Position numbers and translations under genes: made by a program. Of a stretch of 16,190 bases of DNA, positions 5,895 to 12,969 are shown piece by piece. Source of the DNA: CAXXOK01 sp964640955 (GTDB taxonomy: Bacteria > Bacillota > Clostridia > Christensenellales > Aristaeellaceae); NCBI GenBank assembly GCA_964640955.1, contig CAZXJI010000038.1, positions 1 to 16,190 on the forward strand. Direction: 5' to 3'. Position 1 is the first letter of the stretch; each line of letters starts with the position of its first letter. The notes under the pieces were generated by a model. That model saw only the letters and a list, made by a program, of their open reading frames with translations. It had not been told where the DNA came from and ran no database searches.

Positions 5895-7835
5895 CTAATC
5901 CTTTTTGTAGAATTGCGTTTCATAGCCGTCCGCGCGGAGAGACAACCCTTTTGCCCAGGGCGGGGTGCGGCCCATCTGCTCGCACACCGCTTGCAGCGAC
6001 ATCCGAGGATCGGCCTCGATGATGATTTCGTCATGCACATGCGCCACGATGCTGCAGCATTGAAGCGTCTTCATGGCATAACACAGAATGTCCCGGCTGA
6101 TGGCCTGCACGATGTTCTCCACGAACTTGGGACCGTAGCTTTCAAGGCGCCCCCACTTTTTCGTGCCGCCTACGCCTTCATACGTGACCGATTCGCCGCC
6201 GAACTGATTCTCGCCGATCCGGGGCTTTGCGTAGGCAAGCCGCCTCCCCGACGGCAACTGAATAAAAAGGAATCCGCTTTCGTACACGAAACGGATGCCG
6301 TGTGTATCCGCGGCGGCTCTTTCGGACACTGTTTCCTTGACGGCCGCATCCACGTCCCACCAAAGCCGAATGATATTGGGGTTGGATGAGCGCCAAGCAT
6401 CCACCAGCGGCTTAAGTTCCTCTTCGTGAAGTCCCATTTCCAACGCGCCCATTGCCTTCAGCGCGCCCACGGAGCCGCCGTAACCGAGCGCCAATTCCGC
6501 AATCTTCCCCTTCTGGCGAAGATGTCCGTTGACGCCATGCTTCTCTACGGGAACCCCGAACATCTGGCTTGCGGACGCGCAATAGATGTCGCCGCCATTG
6601 TTGAACACGTCCAGCCGCCATTGTTCCCCTGCCAACCACGCGATGACGCGGGCTTCGATGGCCGAGAAATCGGAAACAATGAGCTTTCCGCCTTCATAGG
6701 GAACGAACGCCGTGCGAATGAGCTCGGAAAGCACATCCGGAACGGAATCGTAGAGCGAATGCAGCGCACCATAGTTGCCGCTCCGTACAAGCGCCCGCGC
6801 CTGTTCCAAATCGGCCATGTGGTTCTGGGGCAAATTCTGCAATTGGATCAGCCTGCCGGAGAAGCGGCCCGTCCGGTTCGCGCCGTAAAACATGAACATG
6901 CCGCGCGCCCGGCCATCGCTGCAGACGCAGCTGCGCATCGCCTGATACTTTTTGACCGATGCCTTCGCCAGCTGCTGCCGCAGGAGCAGCACATCCGCGA
7001 TGCCGTCAGGCGCATCCTTGCGCGCCGCCGCAAGTTCCTTTTTGCCGAGGGACTCCATCTCCAATCCGTTATCCGCCAGCCAGGCTTTCATCTGCGAAAC
7101 GGAATTGGGATTCTCCAGCGCGGTCAGCGCCTGCATCTTGGAGGTGAGTTCTTCGCGGGAGAGCTCGTCCATGCGAATGGCGTTATTCACCAGCGTCATA
7201 TCCAGCCTGATGCCCCGGTCGTTGATTTCCTGATCCAGATGGTATTCGTCCCAGACGAAATCCGGCACGGGGAAACGGGCGAGCATATTCTGAATCGCCA
7301 TTTCGGTCTCCACGTCGCGAAGGTTGTAGGACTTGAACAGCGCCCATTTGTCCGGGGCATCCGCCGGGCGGTTGCGCGTGCAGCCTCCATTTGTTTTTGT
7401 GGGCGCACAGGGCTGGCAAAAATACTTGATGAGCTCTTTCCCGGTTTCGAGCTTCTGTTTTCCCAGTTTCAGCACCGCGCCCACGCCCGCCAACGAAAGC
7501 GGCAGACCCAGATAGGCGGACCAGATCATGGAACAGCGCCATTGCGTCGGGTCGAGGTATTCCCCGGTCGGCATGCCCAGGTACCGGGACAGGCACACGC
7601 GCTCAAAGCTTGCGTTGAAGGCCCACTTGGCGACGGAGGGATCGGTCAACGCGCAGCGAATCTCCATCGGCAGCTGCTCCCCATTGGCCAGATCAACCAC
7701 CTGAACAGGACCAGCGTCAACGCTGTAGCCGAACAACAGCACCTCAAAATCGTCCGCTTCACAGTAGCGGTACACGCCCGTCTTGGCAATGCCCGCGCTG
7801 CTGAACGTTTCGAGATCGACATGAAGGGTTTTCAT
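5895..7835 (-). CDS. Phage family-A DNA polymerase with 3'-5' exonuclease
   Basis: A 646-aa replicative polymerase of the Pol I family, of the short phage type without a 5'-3' exonuclease. The exonuclease domain keeps its acidic residues: DLE (7-9), AFNASFER (72-79) and YNLRD (170-174). The polymerase domain shows motif A VSDFSAIEAR (387-396), motif B RQKGKIAELALGYG (440-453) and motif C HDE (601-603). All expected catalytic residues are present, so it should be active and proofreading. The ATG at 7835 has GAGG at 7 bases spacing; the adjacent ATG at 7838 is an equal alternative adding one methionine. It ends with TAG. It follows DUF2815 after a 57-base gap containing a GC hairpin, and precedes the conserved intergenic element. 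Confidence 0.96.
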   Translation of the reverse strand: MKTLHVDLETFSSAGIAKTGVYRYCEADDFEVLLFGYSVDAGPVQVVDLANGEQLPMEIRCALTDPSVAKWAFNASFERVCLSRYLGMPTGEYLDPTQWRCSMIWSAYLGLPLSLAGVGAVLKLGKQKLETGKELIKYFCQPCAPTKTNGGCTRNRPADAPDKWALFKSYNLRDVETEMAIQNMLARFPVPDFVWDEYHLDQEINDRGIRLDMTLVNNAIRMDELSREELTSKMQALTALENPNSVSQMKAWLADNGLEMESLGKKELAAARKDAPDGIADVLLLRQQLAKASVKKYQAMRSCVCSDGRARGMFMFYGANRTGRFSGRLIQLQNLPQNHMADLEQARALVRSGNYGALHSLYDSVPDVLSELIRTAFVPYEGGKLIVSDFSAIEARVIAWLAGEQWRLDVFNNGGDIYCASASQMFGVPVEKHGVNGHLRQKGKIAELALGYGGSVGALKAMGALEMGLHEEELKPLVDAWRSSNPNIIRLWWDVDAAVKETVSERAAADTHGIRFVYESGFLFIQLPSGRRLAYAKPRIGENQFGGESVTYEGVGGTKKWGRLESYGPKFVENIVQAISRDILCYAMKTLQCCSIVAHVHDEIIIEADPRMSLQAVCEQMGRTPPWAKGLSLRADGYETQFYKKD

Positions 7836-7857
7836 CATCGCACCTCAATCGTGAATT

Positions 7858-7881
7858 GGGCGGCAGATTGCTCCGCCGCCC
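7858..7881 (-). promoter_or_regulatory. GC stem-loop between DUF2815 and polymerase genes
   Basis: A perfect 7-bp inverted repeat GGGCGGC/GCCGCCC encloses a 10-base loop about 20 bases upstream of the polymerase start. On the leftward transcript no T-tract follows, so it is not a good terminator; it may act as an mRNA stability or processing element that sets polymerase expression apart from DUF2815. Confidence 0.5.
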
Positions 7882-7895
7882 TTCTTCATCATCGG

Positions 7896-8438
7896 TCAAG
7901 ACAGGAAGTCTTCTTCCACGGAACAAAACTCATCGGAAGCGTTGGTACGCCCGCCGAGCGGTTCACCGTCGCGCACCTTCTGAATGTTGCCCAGGCCGCA
8001 GGCGACGCCCTTGTTTCCGTTCGTGTTGAACGCAAAGAAGCTGAGGGAAACATAGGCATATACGCCGGAATAGACTTCGCTGCGGTCAAGGATTGGGCGC
8101 ACATGCTTGTCCACAATCTGCGGCGCGGTCTTGCTGTTCGCGTTGACGAAATAACAGCCCTTGTAGTTTTCGTCATCACGTTCGGTGTCGCCGTCGCGCA
8201 GCGGCAGCTTAAGCGCGCTCTTCGGAGGAATTTTTCCGCCGAACTTTCCTACGCCTTCCTTGATGGCGCAGTCGACGGCCGCATGGATGGCGGCAGTCGT
8301 TTTGGTATCGCTTTTGGGAATGATGATGGAACAACTGTACTTGGGATCTCCGCCCTTAATGGATTTGGGTTCCCACACGTTGGCGTAAGAAAGTCGGACG
8401 AGGCCGGTGATCACCTTGGTGTTGTTTTGCTTGACCAT
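7896..8438 (-). CDS. DUF2815 ssDNA-binding-like protein
   Basis: A 180-aa protein matching the DUF2815 family in length and in its markers: an N-terminal VRLSYANVWEPK segment (13-24) and the PKYSCSIIIPK strand pair (32-42), a central CYFVNANSK (95-103), and a beta-rich SLSFFAFN segment (130-137). The family always travels with DUF2800 and phage DNA polymerase and is thought to be a single-stranded DNA-binding protein with an OB-like fold. The acidic C terminus (SVEEDFLS) fits an SSB-like tail that recruits partners. The ATG at 8438 follows AGGAGG; it is two bases past the DUF2800 stop, so the two are made together. Confidence 0.88.
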   Translation of the reverse strand: MVKQNNTKVITGLVRLSYANVWEPKSIKGGDPKYSCSIIIPKSDTKTTAAIHAAVDCAIKEGVGKFGGKIPPKSALKLPLRDGDTERDDENYKGCYFVNANSKTAPQIVDKHVRPILDRSEVYSGVYAYVSLSFFAFNTNGNKGVACGLGNIQKVRDGEPLGGRTNASDEFCSVEEDFLS

Positions 8439-8440
8439 AA

Positions 8441-9580
8441 TTACATATCCTCCTGTATTTCATGAAAATCGTTGCCGGCGCCGGCAATGGGCGGACGCTT
8501 GTCCGACATGGGCACCAGCGTGGGTTTGCCTGCGGGCTTACAGACCAACCCGCCCAGAATGGTTTGGAAGTTCTGCTTGCCCATGAGCTTTTCCATCTCG
8601 GTCAACGGGAGCAGCGTCTTTCTATAAATGTCATGGTATCCGGCGGCATTGGACGCGGTGATCACGGCCTGTTCGTCGGTGTACCTGCGATTGGAGCGGC
8701 CTTCGACCACCTTCCAGTTCTTCCACTGCTTTCCGTGGTTCAGGGCGGCGTCCAGTGCGTACTCCGTAATCTCGTTGGCCCAGCTGGTGAGATCGGAGAG
8801 CTTGTCCAAAATCTCCTCGATCTCCGCATCCGAGAGAAGAGGCGGGAGTGCGAATTCATACTGCGCCAGCCGCAGCTTTTCCTCGGCCCGTGCGCGGCAT
8901 TTGACCGCCGCCCGGCAGAAGGTGCACCATGGACCGGGGTGATATTCGCCCTTCCCCTCATAGGCCAAGGCTGCCCTGGGTTTCAATTCGTCCTCCGCCC
9001 ATGCCTTGAGCTCCGTCACAGGGATCGTCCATGTGCTGATGTTCTCGCGCCGGGGCTGGTAGATGGTCATGGCCACTTCGTCGATGTCATACAGGCTGTC
9101 GTAGACGCGGAGAGCGCCCAGCGCGTAAAGCATCATCTGCGGGTTATGGTCCGCTTCGACGAGCACGCCCCGCCCGTATTTGAAATCAATGATGTGCAGC
9201 GTCTTGTCGGAGATGATGACGCAATCGCCCGTTCCGAAGCCGTCAGGAACATAGCAGGAGAAATCCAGCCGCTGTTCGATGTTGACGATGGGATCGGCGC
9301 AAACCTGCCGGGCATCGGCGATGGTTTCCAGTACGAATTGCACATACCCATCGGTATAGCTGTCCATCTCGTCGCAGTCGTACTGGGAGATGGGCTTGCG
9401 GGACTGCTGCTTGAGTGCCCTGCGGAGCTTGTGCTCACACAGCGCGTGGGCGGCGGTGCCCTCGGCGGCGGCTTCCGTTTCCCGGTCGGTGAACTCCTGT
9501 TCCAGCCGCGCGGACGGGCTACAGTTCAGCCAGCGGTGCGAGGAGGACGCTGACAGGATCGCGTGTTTGGAAGGAGGCAT
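8441..9580 (-). CDS. DUF2800 RecB/Cas4-like nuclease
   Basis: A 379-aa PD-(D/E)XK nuclease. The core is readable: EGTAAH (40-45), GDC (118-120), IDFKYG (131-136, the D-x-K catalytic strand) and QMMLYA (148-153). Four cysteines fit an iron-sulfur cluster of the AddB/Cas4 kind: C20 in WLNCSPS near the N terminus, then C219, C222 and C228 in a C-x2-C-x5-C pattern. It is probably an exonuclease that processes DNA ends for recombination-dependent replication, paired with the DUF2815 ssDNA-binding protein. The ATG at 9580 has GGAGG at 7 bases spacing and overlaps the previous stop by one base (TGATG). Neighbours and motifs make this call firm. Confidence 0.92.
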   Translation of the reverse strand: MPPSKHAILSASSSHRWLNCSPSARLEQEFTDRETEAAAEGTAAHALCEHKLRRALKQQSRKPISQYDCDEMDSYTDGYVQFVLETIADARQVCADPIVNIEQRLDFSCYVPDGFGTGDCVIISDKTLHIIDFKYGRGVLVEADHNPQMMLYALGALRVYDSLYDIDEVAMTIYQPRRENISTWTIPVTELKAWAEDELKPRAALAYEGKGEYHPGPWCTFCRAAVKCRARAEEKLRLAQYEFALPPLLSDAEIEEILDKLSDLTSWANEITEYALDAALNHGKQWKNWKVVEGRSNRRYTDEQAVITASNAAGYHDIYRKTLLPLTEMEKLMGKQNFQTILGGLVCKPAGKPTLVPMSDKRPPIAGAGNDFHEIQEDM

Positions 9581-9888
9581 CAGAGAACCTCCGCTTCCCG
9601 CAGCAGGTCGGCATAGTGCGCCGGGTCGACCTGGCTGAGTTTATCCGCACCGTATTTGCGAATCAGAGCCTGTACCTCAGCGGTGTGGCCTTCTACGGAC
9701 TTCTGCGCCAGAACAGAACGCACGTCTTCGAGGACCAGCGCCTTGGCGGATGGCTGAGGCTGGGCTTCTGCCTGACGCTCATCGCTTCCGATGAAAAGAT
9801 CCCGCAGCGCTTCAGACACACCGATAAGGGCTTCGCCGCACCTGCGCAGTTCGGCAACCGCAGCATCCAGTTCTGTCATCTTGCTCAT
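9580..9888 (-). CDS. Small conserved phage protein (102 aa)
   Basis: The N-terminal 40 residues form an amphipathic helix (MTELDAAVAELRRCGEALIG...), followed by a low-complexity AEAQPQPSA linker and a compact C-terminal domain ending GADKLSQVDPAHYADLLREA. From memory, similar proteins in Clostridia phages carry the misleading automatic name 'rRNA biogenesis protein rrp5'; the C-terminal domain is the conserved part and its function is unknown. The start at 9888 is picked because GGAGG lies 8 bases upstream; the ATG at 9894 is too close to that site. It sits directly before DUF2800 with a one-base overlap. A role as accessory to the DUF2800/DUF2815 pair is possible but not shown. Confidence 0.75.
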   Translation of the reverse strand: MSKMTELDAAVAELRRCGEALIGVSEALRDLFIGSDERQAEAQPQPSAKALVLEDVRSVLAQKSVEGHTAEVQALIRKYGADKLSQVDPAHYADLLREAEVL

Positions 9889-10024
9889 TGTCATGTCCTC
9901 CTTCATCCCTTTTTTCCAGCCTTGCCAGATTGAGCGCCAGTCGCTTTGCGACAATGCTAATCGCCATCAGGAGACCGGCAACTTCGTCGCAGCTGGCCGT
10001 TTCGCGTTCATGGTGTTCCGCCAT
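9812..10024 (-). CDS. Small phage protein, possibly with an altered C terminus
   Basis: The first 45 residues (starting MAEHHERETASCDEV, then an ISIVAKRLALNLARLEKR helix) look like a genuine small phage protein, with GGAGG 8 bases upstream of the ATG at 10024. The last 25 residues (DDRTGCCGCR onward) are read from the same DNA as the next gene's N terminus, giving an unusual 77-bp overlap. In relatives that I recall, the protein stops soon after the KR helix. The tail may therefore be a frameshift or stop-loss product, or a true long overlap. The function is unknown. Confidence 0.6.
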   Translation of the reverse strand: MAEHHERETASCDEVAGLLMAISIVAKRLALNLARLEKRDEGGHDNEQDDRTGCCGCRTAQVRRSPYRCV

Positions 10025-10041
10025 CCATCTCACCTCCATCC

Positions 10042-10099
10042 GGGGGCTTGCTGCCCTCACACTTTCCTGCTGACAGATGGGGGTGAGATGTGGACAGGC
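10042..10099. repeat. Intergenic element, copy 2 (21-bp-period TGnnGACAG pair plus hairpin)
   Basis: This is the second copy of the element at 5839-5892, lying after the stop of the sigma-like gene. CCTGCTGACAG is at 10066-10076 and TGTGGACAGGC at 10089-10099, again 12 bases apart. The GGGC/GCCC hairpin (10044-10056) keeps its stem with a different loop. The spacer sequences differ between the copies, so the shared blocks look selected. Confidence 0.75.
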
Positions 10100-10109
10100 G
10101 GAGAAAATG

Positions 10110-10802
10110 TTATTTGGGATCAAGTCGATGAATTTCGGCTTTCAATCGCTCGATGATGCGATTGGCCTTCTTCCCGGCATACCGGAAATCGGAGATACCG
10201 GACTCCTCGGCCAGTTTCCGGAGCGTCATGCCGTCCTGAAAGCGGCACAGAATATAAGCGCGATCATCCTCGGGCAGAGAGTCCAACGCAGCGGCGAGGA
10301 GGTCGCGTTCGGCGCTTTCCTCCATGTCGTGCTCAATGTCCGTGTCCGCGGCAAACAGATCGCCCATCTCGGTGCCATCTTCGTCAACCGTCTGGTTAAG
10401 CGACACAGTGCGTCGCGTATGATCCCATCTGCATGTATCGCAGCCCAGGCAGCCGTGTTCGTCTCGGGTGTGCCAACCGTCGCATTTCACAGTGTTCTTG
10501 TATACGCATTGGCGGCTGCGAGCGCGGCGCTGGTCTTCTGCATCTTTTTCGCGCTTCAAGTCCATGGCGAAGTCGGCCATCCGCGCTGAAAGCGGAAAGA
10601 AATAAGCGAACCCGCCATCGGCGTCGATGTAGGTTTGTTTGATGGGCTCGTCCACGCCGCGCATCAGGGAGAAGAATTCCGCGCGGGTGATCATGGTGTA
10701 GCTGCCGTCGTCACCGACGCGGATGTAGTGCATCGGCTGGTGGTCGTAGGACTGCTTCGGGACGTGGGGATAGGACTTGCGGGAATTGGCATATTGGCTC
10801 AT
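10110..10802 (-). CDS. Sigma-70-like regulator with zinc-finger insert
   Basis: A 230-aa protein, the first gene of the replication operon. The C-terminal part (about 171-215) reads LDSLPEDDRAYILCRFQDG followed by TLRKLAEESGIS, a clear sigma region 4 helix-turn-helix. A cysteine-rich middle (C99, C107, C118, C121, C124, with H111) may bind zinc, an unusual addition between the N-terminal domain and the sigma-like part. A region 2 is not obvious, so it is more likely a DNA-binding activator than a full sigma factor. The ATG at 10802 follows AAAGGAG at 7 bases spacing. A hairpin terminator precedes it. Its stop is followed by a copy of the duplicated intergenic element. Confidence 0.85.
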   Translation of the reverse strand: MSQYANSRKSYPHVPKQSYDHQPMHYIRVGDDGSYTMITRAEFFSLMRGVDEPIKQTYIDADGGFAYFFPLSARMADFAMDLKREKDAEDQRRARSRQCVYKNTVKCDGWHTRDEHGCLGCDTCRWDHTRRTVSLNQTVDEDGTEMGDLFAADTDIEHDMEESAERDLLAAALDSLPEDDRAYILCRFQDGMTLRKLAEESGISDFRYAGKKANRIIERLKAEIHRLDPK

Positions 10803-10848
10803 GTTTGGCTCCTTTCGTTTTCAGGTCGCGTTGCTCTGAAAGCGTGAA

Positions 10849-10896
10849 GGAGGCAAAAATGAAGCTCCCTCAACGCTTTGCTGCATCTGAGGGAGC
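10849..10896 (-). terminator. Leftward terminator/attenuator before the replication operon
   Basis: A perfect 9-bp stem GCTCCCTCA/TGAGGGAGC (10864-10872 with 10888-10896, 15-base loop) is followed on the leftward strand by TTCATTTTTG. It ends about 50 bases before the start codon of the sigma-like gene, so it lies in that gene's leader. Confidence 0.7.
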
Positions 10897-11143
10897 CATC
10901 CAAGGCATCTTGAGCGCACCTTAACAAGGTCAGCCGCAAAATGAAGGAGGATCCCTCATCGGCTGCACCTGCGCCTTCCCAAGCGCGGTGCGGGTCTTCC
11001 AGCTTGATCGGGAACTTCAGACCGGGAGCGACCCGGCAGGATCAGGCTGTACTGGGTGCGGAGCAGGCGTCTAGTGGCATGATCGCGGCACAAGGGGGGG
11101 AGGACGCCCACGCCTTAAGGAAACGCTTTTCGGGCTTATCTCC
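10897..11143. other. Non-coding leader region between two terminators
   Basis: No supported gene lies here. The leftward strand is open from about 11040 through the start of the sigma-like gene but has no start codon with a ribosome binding site. Inverted repeats are present, including CAGCCG/CGGCTG around 10931-10965 and CCGGG/CCCGG near 11021-11036. No good sigma-A promoter could be found on either strand. A weak or activator-dependent promoter, a structured RNA, or gene debris are all possible. Confidence 0.4.
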
Positions 11144-11208
11144 AAAAAAAATAGCCAGATGAAGGGGGACGGGTGAAAAACACCCATTCCGCAATCATCC
11201 GGCTATTT
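11144..11208 (-). terminator. Leftward terminator of the Y-polymerase unit, with nested hairpin
   Basis: The arms at 11149-11162 and 11195-11208 form 13 base pairs with one mismatch, followed on the leftward strand by eight T residues. Inside it sits a second perfect hairpin GGGTG/CACCC (11171-11185). It lies about 110 bases past the stop of the Com-like gene and should end that transcript. Confidence 0.85.
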
Positions 11209-11320
11209 GGTCACTCGATACAGAATCGCTATTAACCCGCTTATCGGGTCATGCACTGCCGATCATGGGCGGCCAGGATTTGTTCCTGCTGCACGGAGCC
11301 GTTGCTCGGTATGTTGTCAA

Positions 11321-11575
11321 TCAATCGCGGTCACGCGAGGATCGTTTATGCCGCAATTCACGCTTAATCATCGCCAACCTGACAGGGCTGGCTCTGCCAG
11401 GGGCGCCCGGTCGTTTGTACAGAAGAGAATCGGAAACGAGAGGGACGGAAACCAGAATTCCGCATCGAGGGCATTTCAGCTTGATCGTCACCCTCGTGGT
11501 AGGGAGGTTGGTCGTGTCAAAGGCCCGCTTGCCACAAGATGGGCAGGCCATTGCCAACATTTTGGGGTCGTGCAT
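11321..11575 (-). CDS. Com-like zinc-ribbon protein (84 aa)
   Basis: CPSC at 11-14 and CPRC at 35-38 frame a 20-residue beta segment rich in threonine and basic residues, the layout of the phage Mu Com family, small zinc-binding proteins that act on mRNA. The C-terminal half is basic (RLAMIKRELRHKR) and fits nucleic-acid binding. The ATG at 11575 is chosen for an AAGGAAGG site nearby; upstream in-frame starts would overlap the end of the polymerase gene. It follows the polymerase by 23 bases and shares its transcript. The resemblance to Com is by cysteine spacing only, so the function is inferred. Confidence 0.65.
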   Translation of the reverse strand: MHDPKMLAMACPSCGKRAFDTTNLPTTRVTIKLKCPRCGILVSVPLVSDSLLYKRPGAPGRASPVRLAMIKRELRHKRSSRDRD

Positions 11576-11598
11576 CCTTTGCACCTTCCTTTCCATTG

Positions 11599-12840
11599 CT
11601 ACATGTGCATCATGCTCGGCATGGTCACGGTCTCGCATTTGTCCTGCGCCATCTTGAGGTCACCCATAAGAGACGCGGCACAAATCGACCGGTACCCGAA
11701 CCGCTGCCTGATCTTGTCCACCGCGTCGTCCAATGATTTCCGGCGCTCCCGGCGCACCGCATCGTTGAACATGTCCAGTTGGACAGGTTGATTCTCGGGG
11801 GCAAGGTTGATGCCGCGGACGGTCAGCGCGCGCACCGGCTTGGCCCAGCTGTAATGCGCCTTGAAGAGTACGAAGGCAGCCTGCGCCATCTCGAGCGGAC
11901 TCTGCGACGGCATACACAGCGGCATTTGGTATTGTCGCCACTCGAGATCTTTATCCTTTACCGTGATCTGAACCCCTCGCGCCGCGAGCGAGTTTTCGCG
12001 CAGCCGGTGCCCAACGTCCTGCGCCAGTTCGTACAACACCAGCCAGACCTCGTACTCGCTCTCCAGATCGACCACACAGGTCGTGCCGTGGCCGACCGAC
12101 TTGATAGGCGCTACGAAATCAGAAGGACTGACCTTTGCGTTGTCCAGCCCGTTGGCAAACGCCCAGAGCATGACGCCGTTCTTCCCGAACCACGACCGGA
12201 GGATTTCGGGATCGGTGCGAGCCAACTCGCCAATCGTGCGCACATTCTTGGCCATCAGTTTTTTGGTGGTTGCGTGGCCAACATAGAGAAGCTCGGAAAC
12301 AGGCAGAGGCCAAATCTTTTCCTGCCAGTTGTCCTCATGCAGCACGGTGATCGCATCCGGCTTCTTCATGTCACTCCCCAACTTCGCGAAGATCTTGCTG
12401 AACGACACACCGATGGACACCGTCAGCCCGAGTTCGTTCTTTACGGTCTCTCGGATTTCTTCCGCGACCTCCAACCCGCCTTTGCGAACGCTGCCGCACC
12501 CGCGAAGCGCGATCCACGCCTCGTCCATGCCGAACGGCTCGATGTCATCCGCGTACCGCGCATAGATCGAGCGCACCAGACGCGAGTACTTCAGGTACTG
12601 GTCGTACTGGGGAGGCACGCAGACCAGGCCGGGGCAGGCCCGCTTCGCCTCCCAATTTGCCTGCCCAGTCTTGACGCCCTTCGCCTTTGCTTCATAGGAT
12701 TTTGCCAACACGATCCCGTGCCTGTTCTCGGTCGACCCGCAGACCGCCACCGCCTTTCCCTTAAGCGTGGGATCAAGCATCATCTCCACACCTGCGTAAA
12801 AGCAATTCAAATCCGAATGTAAAATAATCGCACTCACCAT
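11599..12840 (-). CDS. Y-family translesion DNA polymerase (DinB/UmuC type)
   Basis: A 413-aa polymerase of the ImpB/MucB/SamB family. Catalytic residues are seen in HSDLNCFYAGVE (8-19, D10) and GMDEAW (104-109, D106-E107), with SKIFAKLGSDMKKPDAI (148-164) as the conserved palm segment. A sliding-clamp binding motif QLDMF occurs at 354-358, so it can use the host clamp. It copies damaged templates and is error-prone. The ATG at 12840 follows AGGGGGTG; the GTG at 12846 would overlap that site. It is transcribed from a consensus promoter facing away from the repressor, through which a phage repressor would control it, and presumably switched on at induction. It is followed by the Com-like gene. 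Confidence 0.95.
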   Translation of the reverse strand: MVSAIILHSDLNCFYAGVEMMLDPTLKGKAVAVCGSTENRHGIVLAKSYEAKAKGVKTGQANWEAKRACPGLVCVPPQYDQYLKYSRLVRSIYARYADDIEPFGMDEAWIALRGCGSVRKGGLEVAEEIRETVKNELGLTVSIGVSFSKIFAKLGSDMKKPDAITVLHEDNWQEKIWPLPVSELLYVGHATTKKLMAKNVRTIGELARTDPEILRSWFGKNGVMLWAFANGLDNAKVSPSDFVAPIKSVGHGTTCVVDLESEYEVWLVLYELAQDVGHRLRENSLAARGVQITVKDKDLEWRQYQMPLCMPSQSPLEMAQAAFVLFKAHYSWAKPVRALTVRGINLAPENQPVQLDMFNDAVRRERRKSLDDAVDKIRQRFGYRSICAASLMGDLKMAQDKCETVTMPSMMHM

Positions 12841-12850
12841 TTTCACCCCC

Positions 12851-12879
12851 TTGACATGTTGCGTTATGTGCGCTATTAT
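12851..12879 (+). promoter_or_regulatory. Rightward sigma-A promoter for the repressor operon
   Basis: TTGACA and TATTAT are separated by exactly 17 bases, a near-consensus promoter. The spacer contains half-sites TTGCG and GCGCTA that recur in the divergent promoter, consistent with autoregulation. Confidence 0.88.
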
Positions 12880-12940
12880 TTGTGTACGAACTTGTGTTTG
12901 GAATTATAGCGCGTATCGTGCGCTATGTCAAGCGCAACAT
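12856..12940. promoter_or_regulatory. Operator region with repeated GCGCTA-type half-sites
   Basis: The dyad ATAGCGC-7 bases-GCGCTAT occupies 12906-12926, inside the leftward promoter. A related half-palindrome TTGCG...CGCTA is at 12859-12875 inside the rightward promoter. The octamer ATGTTGCG at 12856 recurs inverted as CGCAACAT at 12933. These are probable binding sites for the XRE repressor encoded next to them. Confidence 0.75.
12903..12931 (-). promoter_or_regulatory. Leftward sigma-A promoter for the Y-family polymerase
   Basis: On the leftward strand TTGACA and TATAAT are separated by exactly 17 bases, a perfect consensus. The spacer is filled by a dyad operator. It faces away from the repressor promoter, about 24 bases apart between -10 boxes. 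Confidence 0.92.
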
Positions 12941-12969
12941 AAGTAAAAAATCTGGCATGAGGTGAGGCT

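Noticed and set aside
6426..8465. Long rightward open frame of 679 codons across the polymerase and DUF2815 genes
   Set aside because: It is antisense to two genes with intact catalytic or family motifs, has no recognisable domain, and is a by-product of GC-rich codon use.
8462..9553. Rightward open frame of 363 codons opposite DUF2800
   Set aside because: Shadow of a gene with clear nuclease motifs; no ribosome site or domain.
10859..10924. Rightward 20-codon frame (MKLPQRFAASEG...) with a good AAGGAGG site
   Set aside because: It lies on the stem of a leftward terminator, has no rightward promoter or partner gene, and the GGAGG is more simply explained by chance next to the hairpin.
10803..11040. 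Leftward open frame running into the sigma-like gene's start
   Set aside because: No ATG, GTG or TTG with a ribosome site was found in it, and it crosses a terminator stem.
10941..11162. Rightward 73-codon frame in the non-coding gap
   Set aside because: No ribosome site at its start, no domain, low-complexity composition and overlap with the terminator.
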